A stretch of DNA of 64,000 nucleotides from positions 1 to 64,000 of the forward strand of contig SEMN01000891.1 of the NCBI GenBank assembly GCA_005408345.1, read 5' to 3'. Of the stretch, positions 1-14,411 are shown in pieces (position 1 is the first letter of the stretch; each line of letters begins with the position of its first letter). The notes under the pieces are model-generated. The model had not been told where the DNA came from, did no database searches, and was given only the letters and a program-made list of their open reading frames with translations. Position numbers and translations under genes: made by a program. The stretch comes from Macquaria australasica (lineage: Eukaryota > Chordata > Actinopteri > Centrarchiformes > Percichthyidae).

Positions 1-289
1 AAAAGCTAGGACCGGACCAAAAATATCCTCTTTACAAATATGTCCTCATTTTCTAAAATACCATCACTTTCACAAATGTGCTTGCTTTTTAGGCGTGCGA
101 GCGGCGCGGCTCCAGAGACGGCAAGGTCAGTCCATCCACCAAGACCCAATAATCGACATCAATATGATGTAAATGTGTCAGATTTAGTCAAAAGGCTCAT
201 TTTCATCTGCAGTCCCCGGGCAGTTTGAACATCAAAGCACATGAAGGCTGTCAACATCTACTAGACGGCGCTGGTAGGTTAAATCAAAT

Positions 290-625
290 AAAAATGACAT
301 TTGGTACAGACGTTCATGTTCCCCTCAGGATTAATTGCAGTAAATTTGGTGATGCCTTGATTTTTCCTCACACGCCATCATCGGGTCAAAATTTTCATTT
401 GTCCAAATTTAATGAACTTCCCATTAGCCTCAGCTGCACTTAGTGCTAATTAGCAAATGTTAGCATGCTAACACACTAAACTAAGATGATGAACATGGTT
501 AATATACCTGCTTAACATCAGCGTGTTAGCATTGACATTATGAGCATGTTAGCATGCTAGTGTTAGCGTTTAGCTGGCAAACAGCCTCACAGACCCACAA
601 ACAAAGCTGTAAACTCTTAGTCTTG
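290..625 (+). repeat. teleost dispersed repeat with TTAGCATGCTAACA palindromes
   Basis: Contains GTTCATGTTCCCCTCAGGAT, GCTAATTAGCAAATG, TTAGCATGCTAACAC and ACTAAGATGATGAACATGG in the order I know from a very abundant repeat of spiny-rayed fishes. Internally shortened. Confidence 0.7.
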
Positions 626-804
626 TTACAAAATGTCCTCACTTTTCAAAATGTACCCAAAAGCAACATAATTCACATGACTCACACGTTCCAAAACTGG
701 AAGGATTGGTCCTCACAAAGAACCGCACACAAGAACTACATACACCTTTAACTCGGTACACAGCACACATTCAAGCACGAATACATTCTGTATTGACATA
801 ATAC

Positions 805-3113
<2,309 letters not shown>

Positions 3114-3115
3114 TA

Positions 3116-3935
3116 CATGGCCAAAAGTTTGTGGACACCATATGTGATTGTTGAACGTGTCATCTCAAAACCACGGGCGTTAATCTGCTGCTATACCAGC
3201 GCCCACTCTTCTGGTTTCAGGCTTTCCACCAGATTTCAGCCACAAGTGCATCAACAGTGATGTTGGGGGATCAGGTCTGGCTCACAGTCAGTGTTCCAGT
3301 TCATTGCAAAGGTGCTGGATGTGGTTGAGGTCAGGTCTCTGTGCAGGCCAGTCAATTTCTTGGAAAAACCAATTTCTTTATGGAGATGACTTTGTGCACG
3401 AGTACATTGTGATGTTGAAAGAGACAAACACAAACTGTTGGTACAAAGTTGGAAAAACATTGTTGCCTAAAATACGGTATTCATTGTTTGCTGTAACAAT
3501 ACAATTTCCCTTAATTGGAACAAACGGGGGCGGCACGTTGGTGCAGTGGTTCGCACTGTCGCCTCACAGCAAGAAGGTTCTGGCCCTTCTGTGTGGAGTT
3601 TGCATGTTCTCTCCGGGCACTCCGGCTTCCTCTCACCATCCAAAGACATGTAAGTTAGGTTAATTGATGATTCTAAACTCAGTGTCACTGAGTGTGAATG
3701 TCTGTCTGTCTCTGAGATTGACTGGCGACCAGTCCTGGGTGTACCCCGCCTCTCGCCCAATGTCAGGTGGGATTGGCTCCAGCCCCCCGCAACCCTGAGG
3801 ATAAAGCAGTATAGAAGATGGACGGATGGATGGATACAACTAATGGACCCCAAACCATAAAAAACAGCCCAAGACCAAAAATACACAAGTACTGTATGTG
3901 GACAAGAGTGCCCTGTCCACATACTTTTGGCCAAA
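3116..3935 (+). mobile_element. internally deleted Tc1-like element relic
   Basis: Terminal inverted repeats (left GGCCAAAAGTTTGTGGAC, right the reverse complement of GGCCAAAAGTATGTGGAC) are flanked on both sides by TA (3114-3115, 3936-3937), the target of Tc1/mariner elements. The 5' part retains recognisable stretches such as GGTTGAGGTCAGGTCTCTGTG and GCAGGCCAGTCAATTTCTTGG. Most of the transposase region is deleted and a SINE is inserted inside, so it is not functional. Confidence 0.82.
3525..3835 (+). mobile_element. tRNA-derived teleost SINE nested in the Tc1-like relic
   Basis: Starts GGGCGGCACGTTGGTGCAGTGG, continues TGTGGAGTTTGCATGTTCTC, CCAAAGACATG, GTACCCCGCCTCTCGCCCAA and ends in a GATGGATGG tail. 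The B-box portion of the tRNA-like head is deleted. Confidence 0.8.
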
Positions 3936-3937
3936 TA

Positions 3938-6599
3938 GTGACATTTTTCATCTGCATCTGGATCCAAACCTTCAAATGCTACAAAATCAAATTGTGACGT
4001 ACAAGGAGGATGTATGTGCAGTGCAGCAGTTCATAAGAAAATAGTGTCAATGTTAAAATAAAATGCCTTTTATCTTTACAGGTTCAGATTTTAGATGCAG
4101 CTTGAGATGAGCACAAGCAAATATGGCTGTTGGGTAAAAAAATCATCTCCAAAACGAAATCAATAAAACAGCCATTTGAGACATTTGAGAGGAAAGTAAT
4201 CCCTTGTTATCTAAAAGCATGTTGGGCAACATATCTTGTATCACCATTTTTTTTCATTATGTCATTTTATATGTTTTGGTGCAACTACTAAACTTTTTTG
4301 CAAGTGAAATTTTGATTCCAAGACTTTTTACTAATGTGGTAAAAGATCTTTAAAGTACTTCTTCCAGACAACTATCTTTCTCTCTTTGCACAAAGCCCAG
4401 TGCTACACCTTATTCATTATATCCTAAATCATTGTGACATTTTTAAACAAGCAAAGCAACTTGCATTTCTGCTAATTTACCCATAAATGACAAGTTAACT
4501 CCTCATTAAGGAGTTCAGCTCAGTTTCATGGAGCCTTTGAAAACACTTTTTATGGTTTGATTTCCTGCTGAGATGCCCGGTCAGGTGGAGTTTCCCTTAA
4601 AGATTACACAATCACAGAGATGTGTTTGAAAGTCAATTTTTCTTTTTCTGTGATTACCAACTCACCTGACACAGGTAAAGCTCCTCCCACCTGGCCTGAA
4701 ACTCCAAATGTGTTTCTTTTCCCTTCAGTTGCTGTGTCTGACTCTGGTCTGCTCATTCATCACTCTCAAGAACAAGAAGACGCAGTTTGCCAGTGAGAGC
4801 GTTTATTCATGTAGACCATCAAAACAGTCACACACTGCCATCTAGTGGCCAGACTGCAAACACCACTAAACTGAAAGCTGCTCTGTATCCCCGATTAATG
4901 ACGGTCTGTTGAAGGAGGTTTGAAGGCTGATAGCTGATATTTTGGCTTTGATTTCAGTTAATTATTTGATTGTCTCAATGGTTCTTTCATGGTTCCTTTT
5001 TTAGACAGATCTTTTATCACTTTGTGGAATACTTTTTTATGTCTGAGTTTCTATTTATGGTTTTATTTTACGTAATCTTTTGTTTTTTTTAAAATTTAAT
5101 TTATATCTTTTGTGTTGTACTCAGCATTGGTTGAGTGCTGCACCTTGAAGTCTTGAGCTGATAGTCAGGATTCAATTTATTTAATTAGTTTAATCACTAA
5201 AAACTACTACTACTAAAAACTACTACTTGTTTCCATCCTTTTTTTTTTAAAATTCTTTTTATAGTGGAAAAACCTCTGAAAAGCATTTAGATTTGAACTC
5301 TGGAGTGAAATCCAGAATAACTAAATTCAAAGTTAAAGTAAGATGGGGTTATTTCTAGAATCAATGCCCCTTTTCAAAGTCAAACTAATCTTCATAAAAG
5401 GATTATTAAAGGACTTAATGAATACATTAAACATGGACAATACAATTAGCAGGGCTTACAGGGAGGAGCAGAATCTAATATTTATTAAAGATGAACACAA
5501 GCCCAAAGCATCAGTGTAGCTCTATTTAAAATGGCTTAAATTCAACAGACAGCTACTGGAAAAGACAGAACCACAGAGAGAAGCTGAATTGAGATTTATT
5601 GCAGTTTGTTCCAAGCGATATGAATAACAGCGTGATCACAGCAGCTTCTGAACAATCCAGATGTCTATAACGTGTTCAGTTCTCCTTCGTTTAGGAGCAG
5701 AGCAGCTTTACATCAGACTAGTAAGCAGAGCAGAGCAGACAGCAGTGTGCGGTTTCTACTGCAGCAGACAGCAGTGTGGTTTCTCTATCGGTGAACGGTC
5801 ATTGTGAAGATTTACAGTGACGTTCCAGACTATTTTTTCAACTTGTACTACGACCACAACCTGTCTTTCAGGTTGTGTATAATTTCCAGACTTCGTTTCT
5901 TACACTCATGTCCTTTACCCAGCTTTGTAAAGTGGTGCATGATGCCTTCAAGGTGACAGAACATTCAGCTGTCGTGACTGATGGAAGAACAGAGCAGTGA
6001 CCACAAATCTTTAACATGGCTTTGAACTATAGTCAAAGAAAAACCTGAACTGATGAAGTCTGAAGCAACGTAATAACTACAGGATAATGTAGCCGCTTCC
6101 ACAAATGATGATTTGAAAATAATGATTAGATGTATAGTCTTCACTGTGGAAGCCGAGAGCGACCGTGCCTGGAGATATTTTTTTGCCGTTATCGAGATAA
6201 TGAAGCTCGTATTCTCATGATAACGGGTTAATTTATCTAGTAGTCTTCTCCTTAAATGACGAGGACTGATCTGGATGTTATTAACAGAAAGACACAATGC
6301 AATTTCTGCCTGTGTTAGAGCTTGATTGAAGTAGAGTCTGATGCCAAAACTAATAACGGTATACAAAAAAAATAATGGCAAGCACGGCTGTTCTCGGCTT
6401 CCGTACTTGACACCTTTTTATGGGCTTTTACATTATTAATCAATATTATTGCAAAGCCCTTAAGATGTAAGAAGATGATTTTGTTCCATTTTGAACCCAC
6501 AGAGACACTTTTAATAATTTTGTGTTTGTGCTGATGGTATAATTTCAACAAACATTTGGATTTGGATTCTTGCAGCATGCCGCCTCTTTAAATTTCAGG
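3938..6599. other. gene-free intergenic stretch
   Basis: AT-rich, no coding signal. Holds the CTCF-like motif at 4835-4850 and a short direct duplication near 5735-5790. Confidence 0.55.
4835..4850 (-). promoter_or_regulatory. CTCF-type motif
   Basis: On the minus strand the core reads CCACTAGATGGC, followed by AG, which fits the CCASYAGRKGGC consensus at every position. Confidence 0.6.
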
Positions 6600-7048
6600 T
6601 TATCTGTAGATGTTTCCATAGCAGTGACTCACCCGCAGAGGATTATCACCCAACTCTGCACTCTCCTTTTAGCCCATTTTGGTTCATTGTTTTTGGTTTG
6701 ATGGCCTGCAAACTCCGCTTTCATCGACAGCAATTTAAGCAGCAGCAGGCCGCCGTTTTCAGCAAATAAGCTCCTAATAAACCCAGACAAAGTTAGAGAA
6801 TGGCTGGCGAACATAGTGGAGCATCTAAGCTGCTAAAAAGCCAGATATTTTCCTCAGGAGTTGGTGGAGACCAAAAACGGAGCTAAAAGGAGAGTGAATA
6901 TTGGACTTGCATTCATCAAGAATGTTGCTCCGTGTCTGCTGGATGTTTGCTTCAGAATAACTTTATAAAGGTGATTGTATGTCAGTGTTGTTTTACAGCT
7001 TGTTCTGCTGCCCCCATGTGGCCAAAAAATCAATTAATGCAGCTTTAA
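6600..7048 (+). repeat. long copy of a fold-back dispersed repeat
   Basis: Contains ACTCTGCACTCTCCTTTTAGC and further on GCTAAAAGGAGAGTGAATATT, which can pair as a hairpin, then CTGCCCCCATGTGGCC. The 3' part matches the copy at 1910-2100. Nonautonomous; no coding capacity. Confidence 0.75.
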
Positions 7049-7050
7049 GT

Positions 7051-10000
7051 AAGATGATACGGTCTGACAACTGACATGAATCAAACTAAATATCAACCCT
7101 AAGCAATGTAAATGGAGCAAACTAAAAGTGAATAATAGTTTTCCTTGAATGTACAGCAGAAGAGGCACTGAAGGCTTTTTGTTTGGCTCTGCACACTGCA
7201 AGATTTAAACCCGAAGTTCACCCACACAAGAACAACAGCCAGTCATCAGTTGTTCTAACTGGAGGTCAAAGGTCAGAGGGATGGTGTGAAAACAGCTTTA
7301 CAGATGAATTTTGTCCTGGTCTTTATTTACCCTCATTTTACTGTATTCAGATTAATCATTATTTTCCATTTGATTGTTTTTTTAAATGTTGCTCTAATAC
7401 ATTTCTTTGCCTTTTACAAAACCCTGTGTACGAAAGGGGCCATACAAATAAAGCTGCCTTGCCTTCTTTTATTTTCTGCTGCATCCAGTGTAAAAAAAAT
7501 AATAAATAAATAAAAGAGCCTCAAATGTAAAATGTAAATTGTTTGTTCAAAAGCTTTGTTTCCAAGAAGTTAAGTGGGAAGACAACTGTGTCCAAATTAT
7601 TTCAAGACATCATAATTCTGTATTTTAACTCAGTCTAAACAGCAGTAAAATAACTTCAAAGTTTGTCTTCAGGCCTAACAGACATAACGTTGATGAGTAG
7701 GAGATCATATTTAGTTCATGGAATTAAATGCCCTCTTTTTTTTTTTGTTATGAAATCGTAACTTCTGAAATGACAGTTCGCCCTCAGAACACACAAAAAA
7801 CACGTCATTCCTGCTCTGGAGGAAATGAGAAATTAACAAACGTTCACTGAAACCACCATCTGCTTTTGGGACCCAAACAAGATGTTAACAATTAATGTGT
7901 TTACAACAATAAAAGACCCGAAGAACAACTTGTTTTAAGCAGAGGCAGCGGATGTGTGGAGCCAGAATTAAAATGATCCCCAGGCACTGATGTTACAGAA
8001 AAGCATAAAGGAAACACTGGACTTGCAGAGGAAATAAGAAACATGTTACAGTACGTACGCATGAAGCACCTGTGATGAGATGACAACACTGTAAAACACA
8101 TTTCAGCTGTGTGTCAAAACAAGCCTTCTTCTTCTCCTTGAGTTTTAAGAGTACATGAAGAACCGGTGCGAGAGAGTCTGTGAGTGAAGCAGGCTGGTCC
8201 AGTCAGTTTACATATTTGAAGAAAACTTTACAGCTACAAGATCAACACGGGAGCTGTGAGGAGAGTCTCCACGCCGAAACACGCCGGATGACAGTCTGTG
8301 GATGTTGTTCCTCAGCAACAGCAGAGACCCAACACAGCAGGAAAATTACAGACTCGGGTATTATAGTCAAGGTTACACTGATAGAACATCTGGATCTGTG
8401 AACTGGCATGCAACCCACTAAATTCAGCATGCAGTCAGAGATTGTACTTACTGCTGCACGAGGAGACATCCAGTGAGCTCTTTAACATATTTACATTGAG
8501 ACTGGACTTTAAAAGAAGGCCTGCATACAGTTTATACAGCAGTCAGGGCCTTTTTTAATCACTTAAATAGTTGTTTGTCTAAATGAGTCTGAGAGACTTA
8601 AGTTTTGAAGGCTGTAGCCACCGCCGATTGTGTTTACATAGACACCAGTATCCCAAGTTATAATTAATTGGGTTTTTGTACCATCTCGTTCATGTGTTGC
8701 ACATGTGAACATCATGCATCCAGGGCCCATATTTATCAAACTTCTCAGAATTACACTTAAAAAAAATGCTCTAAAAAGCCAACTTAGAGTCAAGTTTGGA
8801 TTTTTAGAAAATTCATTTAATTTGTATAAAATCTTTAATATCTCCAGTAGAAATGAACAAGAATCTATATGTTCATGATATATAAATAAAGAACAGGGAG
8901 ATGCAAAAGTGGAAATGGAAACAAAAGACAAAGCAAACTGCTGTTTGGACATTAACATCTTACAGGAAAGCAGCAGCTGCAAAGATTTAACTGACCTACA
9001 CTGAATAATACGTTTTATTTCAGATTGCGTATTGTTTATCGTGATCAATAATATATTGTAGAGGAATTCCAAAAACTGTCTCATAAGGTGTGAGCTCTCC
9101 TGAATTAAAAACTTGAGAAATAGCTTTGTTTTTTTTGTTTTTTAAATTGAATGAGACCCAAATGAACCACCCACATTTTATCTCACACAGAAACACTAAC
9201 AGTGACGCTGAAGGCAGCTGACCTCCAGCGTCATGCTCTGATATCTGTCAGTCTCAAAAATAAAATTGCAAACGGCACACACAAAACTGTCAACATTGTC
9301 TCTTTGTGTTTTTGAAGCCACTCAGATCCTCCAAGGCCTTTTTTTTTAATCCCCTCCTCTGTAATCAACACCTCCTCATCAGAACATCATACCTCCCAAA
9401 AACTCCCTGAAGCAGACAGCTCGCACTTCCTGAGATCAACGTGCCTCTTCGTTTAGAGGCTGCGGGCCTGAAACGCCGTCACTGCGAGCTGGTTACAGAC
9501 ACACGTCACCGTCCTGACAGGCGGCCCAGACAAACTCCTGACACCCAACTACTGAACTGACTGGAGGCACAAATGTCTTTGATTCTCTGCAGAGACGTGA
9601 TGAAGGATGGAGACAGGGAGCAGGAGCGAAGAGGGAAAACATTTAAGCGTCTATTACAGGCTGTCTGCAGCTTTCAGAAAGTTCAGGTCTACGTGTTTTT
9701 AGACCTCTGTCGGTGGGTGTTTAAATTTTGCCACAGAAATTGTACGTGACTGGGTTTAATTTTCACTACAAATGTAACAGACTGAGAAAACAGCCTACTT
9801 CCAAGGTTATTCTGACTTTTTTTTAAGGCTGCACTAAGAAATGAACAGCTGTGAGAGGTAAATTTTGAGTTATGAATCCAGTTCTCTCTGGACAAAGCGC
9901 TCAAGAAAAAGTTTGGATTTTAAACTGTATGTGAGTGAAATTAACATATCTGACATTCGAATGGATATGCAAATATGCAGCATCTACAGGGCCCCAAAAC

Positions 10001-10335
10001 ATTCTCATTTCCAATACAAATCCAGTGTGTGACACCGAATATTCTTTGCTTTCTGATCATCACTTTTTACACAAGACAAGTCTGCAACATACTGAATGTA
10101 TTACTAAAGGTCATAAACGTCGGCTGCTGCGGTCACTTCCTTCTACAGGAGGTTAAAGGTGGAGAACGGATCATCTGATATTTTGTTCATCACAAGCTGG
10201 AGTGCTTCCACCTGCAACAGGCCAGGGCAGCGAACAAGGCAAACAAGAGTCCAGTGGGACCATGTTCAAGACTTTCACAATCTCAGAATAGCCGTACTGC
10301 TCACACTACAAAATATCTTTTGTCCCATGTTTACA
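7051..10335. other. gene-free intergenic stretch
   Basis: No exon recognised. A repeat-like fragment (GGGCCCATATTTATCAAACTT) lies at 8726-8800 and a GC-richer patch at 9400-9640. Confidence 0.5.
7430..7475 (+). repeat. SINE/LINE-like 3' tail
   Basis: GGGGCCATACAAATAAAGCTG then CCTTGCCTT resembles the common fish retroelement tail ending in CTTGCC repeats. The body is not recognisable. Confidence 0.45.
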
Positions 10336-10737
10336 CTGTGTCTCAATTCAGGGGCCGCATCCTTCTAAGAACTCGAAGGCCGAACCGAGCGTTGTTACAT
10401 AAGATGGTGGCGCAGTTTAGGTTTTTAAGGCCCCTTGGTTTTTTTACCTTTTGTATCATTAGCTATTCGAGTGAGTTGAAACCCAAAACTTACATTTAAA
10501 AGTGTAATCCTGCTCGGTCGCTGTTCACGGTACGTTTGGGGACGCCATATTCTCTTGAAGGCAATGAATCTTGGGATAGGTTGGGCTGTGAAGGATCCAG
10601 CCGTTGGATCCTTCAAATTTGGGAAAAGAAGGCCGCATTTCTCGGCCACATTTGAAGGAGCCTTTGAAATGGGATGGCCTTGTCGCGCCGCTTCAAATGC
10701 AGCCTTCGAAGGATGCAGCCCCCGATTTGAGACACAG
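10336..10737. mobile_element. MITE-like element with long terminal inverted repeats
   Basis: Left end CTGTGTCTCAATTCAGGGGCC and right end the reverse complement of CTGTGTCTCAAATCGGGGGC, both continuing into CGCATCCTTC / TGCATCCTTCG. About 400 bp, no coding capacity. A TA lies just outside each end (10332-10333 and 10739-10740), which may be the target duplication. Confidence 0.78.
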
Positions 10738-12000
10738 CTAATGGCACAAATGTAGCCTCACGGTAGTCCAGGCAGACACAGAAGTAATTTTATAGTCACG
10801 TGTTCCAGACAACCTCCAGTCATGCATGTCCACAACCTCTTTCAATTTTAAATCTTTTCAGATCAAATCTGTGCATCAAAAATTGCTTTCAGCTTCATGA
10901 TGGATAACAACCAGACATTTAAGCTCCTGATTACAGTTAATTTTCCTGATTCGCAGGGTTAAAAGCCAGATCTTTTATGTCTTTTATGCGTTTGTGTATC
11001 CTGCTTTAGTTTGTTAAAATAACCGCTTACACACAGACGTTAAAACTGTCGCTGCAAATAGGAGTCTGCTTGCATTCCAGCGGCAGAGGACGGAGGCTCA
11101 GAGGGGAGTGGCAGCGAGTGTGGTGAGTCTGGTGAGGACTCAGGAATGAGGGTTTGGGATGACAAATAATAAAAAATGGCTGCGTGGAAGGCTTTAGAGA
11201 TGACACACGCAACCTAAAAACAGCTGTGTGGACGTGATGAGTGATGGATATATGAGATGTAAAACAGGAAAGAAAGAAAGTCAAACAGAAAAGAAGAAAT
11301 CAGGATCATCTGTTAATTTATTAAACACTAATGTTTCTTTACATGAACACTTGATTTGTGTTAAAAAAAAACCAACTGATGCTTTTCATATATTTGAGAT
11401 TCAAGTTAAACTAAAATCAAATCCAGTACCCGGTCATTTTCACATTTGAATAAAAAGCTTTTTGAATAAATAAATAACTTGACAATTACCTCAAAACAAA
11501 AACTCCAGCTGGCTATGTTTTATATTGATTCAATGACAAATATATTTATTTCAAATATGATCGCAAAAACAAAATGTCACCAGGTAAGAGATTATACTGC
11601 AACATGTCGCCTCCCCTTTGAGACGGAGCAGAGATTTTTCTGTCTGTTTTCAAATCCTCCAAAGATCAACACTGGATTCCTATTTGTTCTTTCTAGAGTG
11701 CATTTGAAAACTTAGTTTGGGGTTTAATATCGTGTAAACTGAGAGTGACTGCCCAACATGAGGCTTTTAAACACTTCCAAACTGAAAATGACTCTTTACT
11801 GTGTGTTCAGACAGAAGGCGAAGCGCCGGTGGAATTCGTGCCAAATTTCCATTTCCACTCGAGCGAATCACACTCGCGTATCCCGAAGGTTTATGAATCT
11901 CAGTGGGATCTGAGATCAGTTAGAGGCTGAGATAAACACAAACACACAGTCACATGGTCGCCGGGTCGGTTGGTAGCTAGCTTACAGCTAATGTCTTTAG
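10738..12000. other. gene-free intergenic stretch
   Basis: AT-rich, no coding or repeat signature I can name. Confidence 0.5.
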
Positions 12001-12292
12001 GGGGCGGCAGTAGCTCAGTACGTAGGGACTTAGTTCAAATCCAACACGGACCACAGTATAGAGTGTGGATTGATAGCTGGAGAGATGCCAGTTCTCCTCC
12101 TGGGCACTGCCGACATGCCCATGAGCAAGACACTGAAGCCCTAACTGCTAGAGGGGCACCGCTCCGTGGTAGCCCCATCACTCTAACATCTCTCATGGTT
12201 GTATTTTGGGCCTGTGTGTAAAATTGTAAAAAAAAAAAAAAAGAGTGAAAAATTTGAATTTCCCAAAAGAGATTAATTAAGTAATTCTTCTT
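12001..12292 (+). mobile_element. tRNA-derived SINE
   Basis: tRNA-like head GGCGGCAGTAGCTCAGTACG and B-box-like AGTTCAAATCC, followed by a body with GGTAGCTGGAGAGATGCCAG-like sequence (here GATAGCTGGAGAGATGCCAG), TCCTCCTGGGCACTGCCGA, GAGTGAAAAATTTGAATTTC and a (CTT)n tail. A well-known percomorph SINE type. Confidence 0.85.
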
Positions 12293-14096
12293 CTTCTTCT
12301 TTAGAGTTACATTCGCTGTTTGGGATGAAAAAACAGAAAAGGTGCAGCGGTCAAATTTCGCTTTCTGCCTGAACACACCTTTAGAGCAACACGTTTCCTG
12401 TGTAAAAAGATGGTGGCTGCACTATTATTTTAAATGCCATTAAATGTAGTTTTCTACACCTATTTCATGCTTTGTTTCCAGACCTGCATATGAACCTGAG
12501 AGCGGTCTGTATTTGTGGAAGCAGACAGACTCTGACTCCACGTCACCTGGACTTTGACACTCCTGATCCTGCTTTCAGTCTCCAGCTGCCTTTTCCTCTG
12601 CCTACTTGCACTTCAAGAGAAAACTCATATTTTTATATATTCTACAAATAGGGCTAGTGCAAAAATACTGGGTACATCTGTCCTCAAAAAGGCCATACAA
12701 TAATCAACTACAGCTCCCAAATAAGCAGAATATCAACCTGATATCAAGAAGAGAAGCAGAATCCACACACTACTTGCTTTTTAGTTATAGCATCCTTTTC
12801 TCCATTCCTTTTCTAAATTACATATATTACAATGTGCTTTTAACAAATTAAACGCACTTGTTCCACTTCGAAAAAGGGAGAAAAACAATTCAAACAGATA
12901 CATGTTGCATAAATGACTTATTGCTTTAAATATTTGTTCTTCTACACGAGATCTACAACTTGTCTCCTCAAACCCCAACAGGAATCTTTTAGGACGGCTT
13001 GAATCATCGCGGATCACAACACACCAACTTCCAGACATTAACACACACCGACTGTATCAAAAACGATTAGTGCATTTACCCAGTGGCAATACTCAACAGA
13101 GAACAGACAAAGAATTACGACAGCGAGCTGAAGTCTGCCATTTCTCTTCTAAGTAGCCTAAAATGTCAAATTAAAGTCACTAAAGGAAAAAGAGCAAGGC
13201 AGAAGACGACTCAGGATTTGGTTTATAATGAAAAACGACTGATTTAAGCTCGTCGAAATGCATCTCTCCTTTCCTCTTTCTTTTTTTTTTTTAAAAAGAC
13301 AGCAGCTTAAACAACACAGCGCTCCACTCCTCACACTGCAGCCAAAGACGAAGACGCCCAATCATAAACTGATGTGATATTCATATCAGGGTTCCTACAT
13401 ATTCTCCATTTCAAAATGTCATTATTTCTTCCAGGATTTCTTGAATGCATCTGAAGATTTGACAGGTTTTCATATATTGTTATTATTCCTGGTAGCATGT
13501 GGGAAATAGAGTCAGTGATATGACATAGTGACATATCCTAAGGCTGAAATATATTGCTCACAATGAACATACTAGTGCATCAAATGATAGTTGCAGCAGC
13601 ACAAAATGTGAGAGAACATAAAAGTTCTGATAATTCTCTCTGGTTCCAGCTCTTCATATGTAAGAATTTGCTGATTGTCTCCATATATTTGTATATTGAA
13701 TATCTTTTAGATTTTGGACAAATAAATAAAAATGAATCAATGACAATTTTGATAACTGTAAAAAGTCCTTCATCAACATTCGCTAGTTCCAACTTCTGGA
13801 ATATGAGGTGTTTTATATCATTATAATCTAAATTTCTTTCGGTTTTTTGACTGTTGGTTGGACAAAACAAACACTTTAAAGACGTCGGCTTGCGTGCTGA
13901 GAGACTGATGGACATTTTTCACACTATTGTCACATTTTATAGACTAAATAATTAACAGATTAATGTGAAATATAATCAGGAGTGAAAATAATCTTAAACA
14001 ACAGCAGCTTTGGGCGTTCAGACCGAAAATAGCACTGCATTAAAACAATGCAAGGGGCGTGCTGTGAGATGAAATACGATCCAGAAAGGCCAGATC
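12293..14096. other. gene-free intergenic stretch
   Basis: AT-rich. The part 13540-13850 resembles the CGATTAATCG MITE family weakly. No exon seen. Confidence 0.5.
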
Positions 14097-14411
14097 ACAG
14101 GGCTGCAACTAATATTTTCGATTAATCATCCTATTATTTTCTTGATTCATTATTTGATGTATAAAATGTCAAATTTGTAAAAAATGCCAACAGTAATAGC
14201 TTTTTTACTGTGGGACCAACAGTCCAAAACCCAAAGATATGCAGGTTACTATAATGTAATACAAAGGAGAGCAGCAAATCCTCACATTAGTGAAGTTGGA
14301 AGTAGTACATTTTTGGCATTCGTGCTTGGAAATTAATTAAAATTACTAATCGATTATCATACAGTTGCCGATTCATTTTCTGCCAATTGACTAATCCTTT
14401 CAGCTCTACCA
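14097..14411 (+). mobile_element. CGATTAATCG-type MITE
   Basis: Begins GGGCTGCAACTAATATTTTCG and ATTAATCATC and ends CTAATCCTTTCAGCTCT, with internal CAAAACCCAAAGATAT: the inverted ends of a very common fish MITE. Confidence 0.75.

Noticed and set aside
3251..3967. Long open frames on both strands between 3.25 and 3.97 kb
   Set aside because: They lie in the Tc1-like relic and its nested SINE, and have no transposase motif left.
12035..12376. 113-codon minus-strand open frame
   Set aside because: It is the antisense of the tRNA-derived SINE at 12001-12292.
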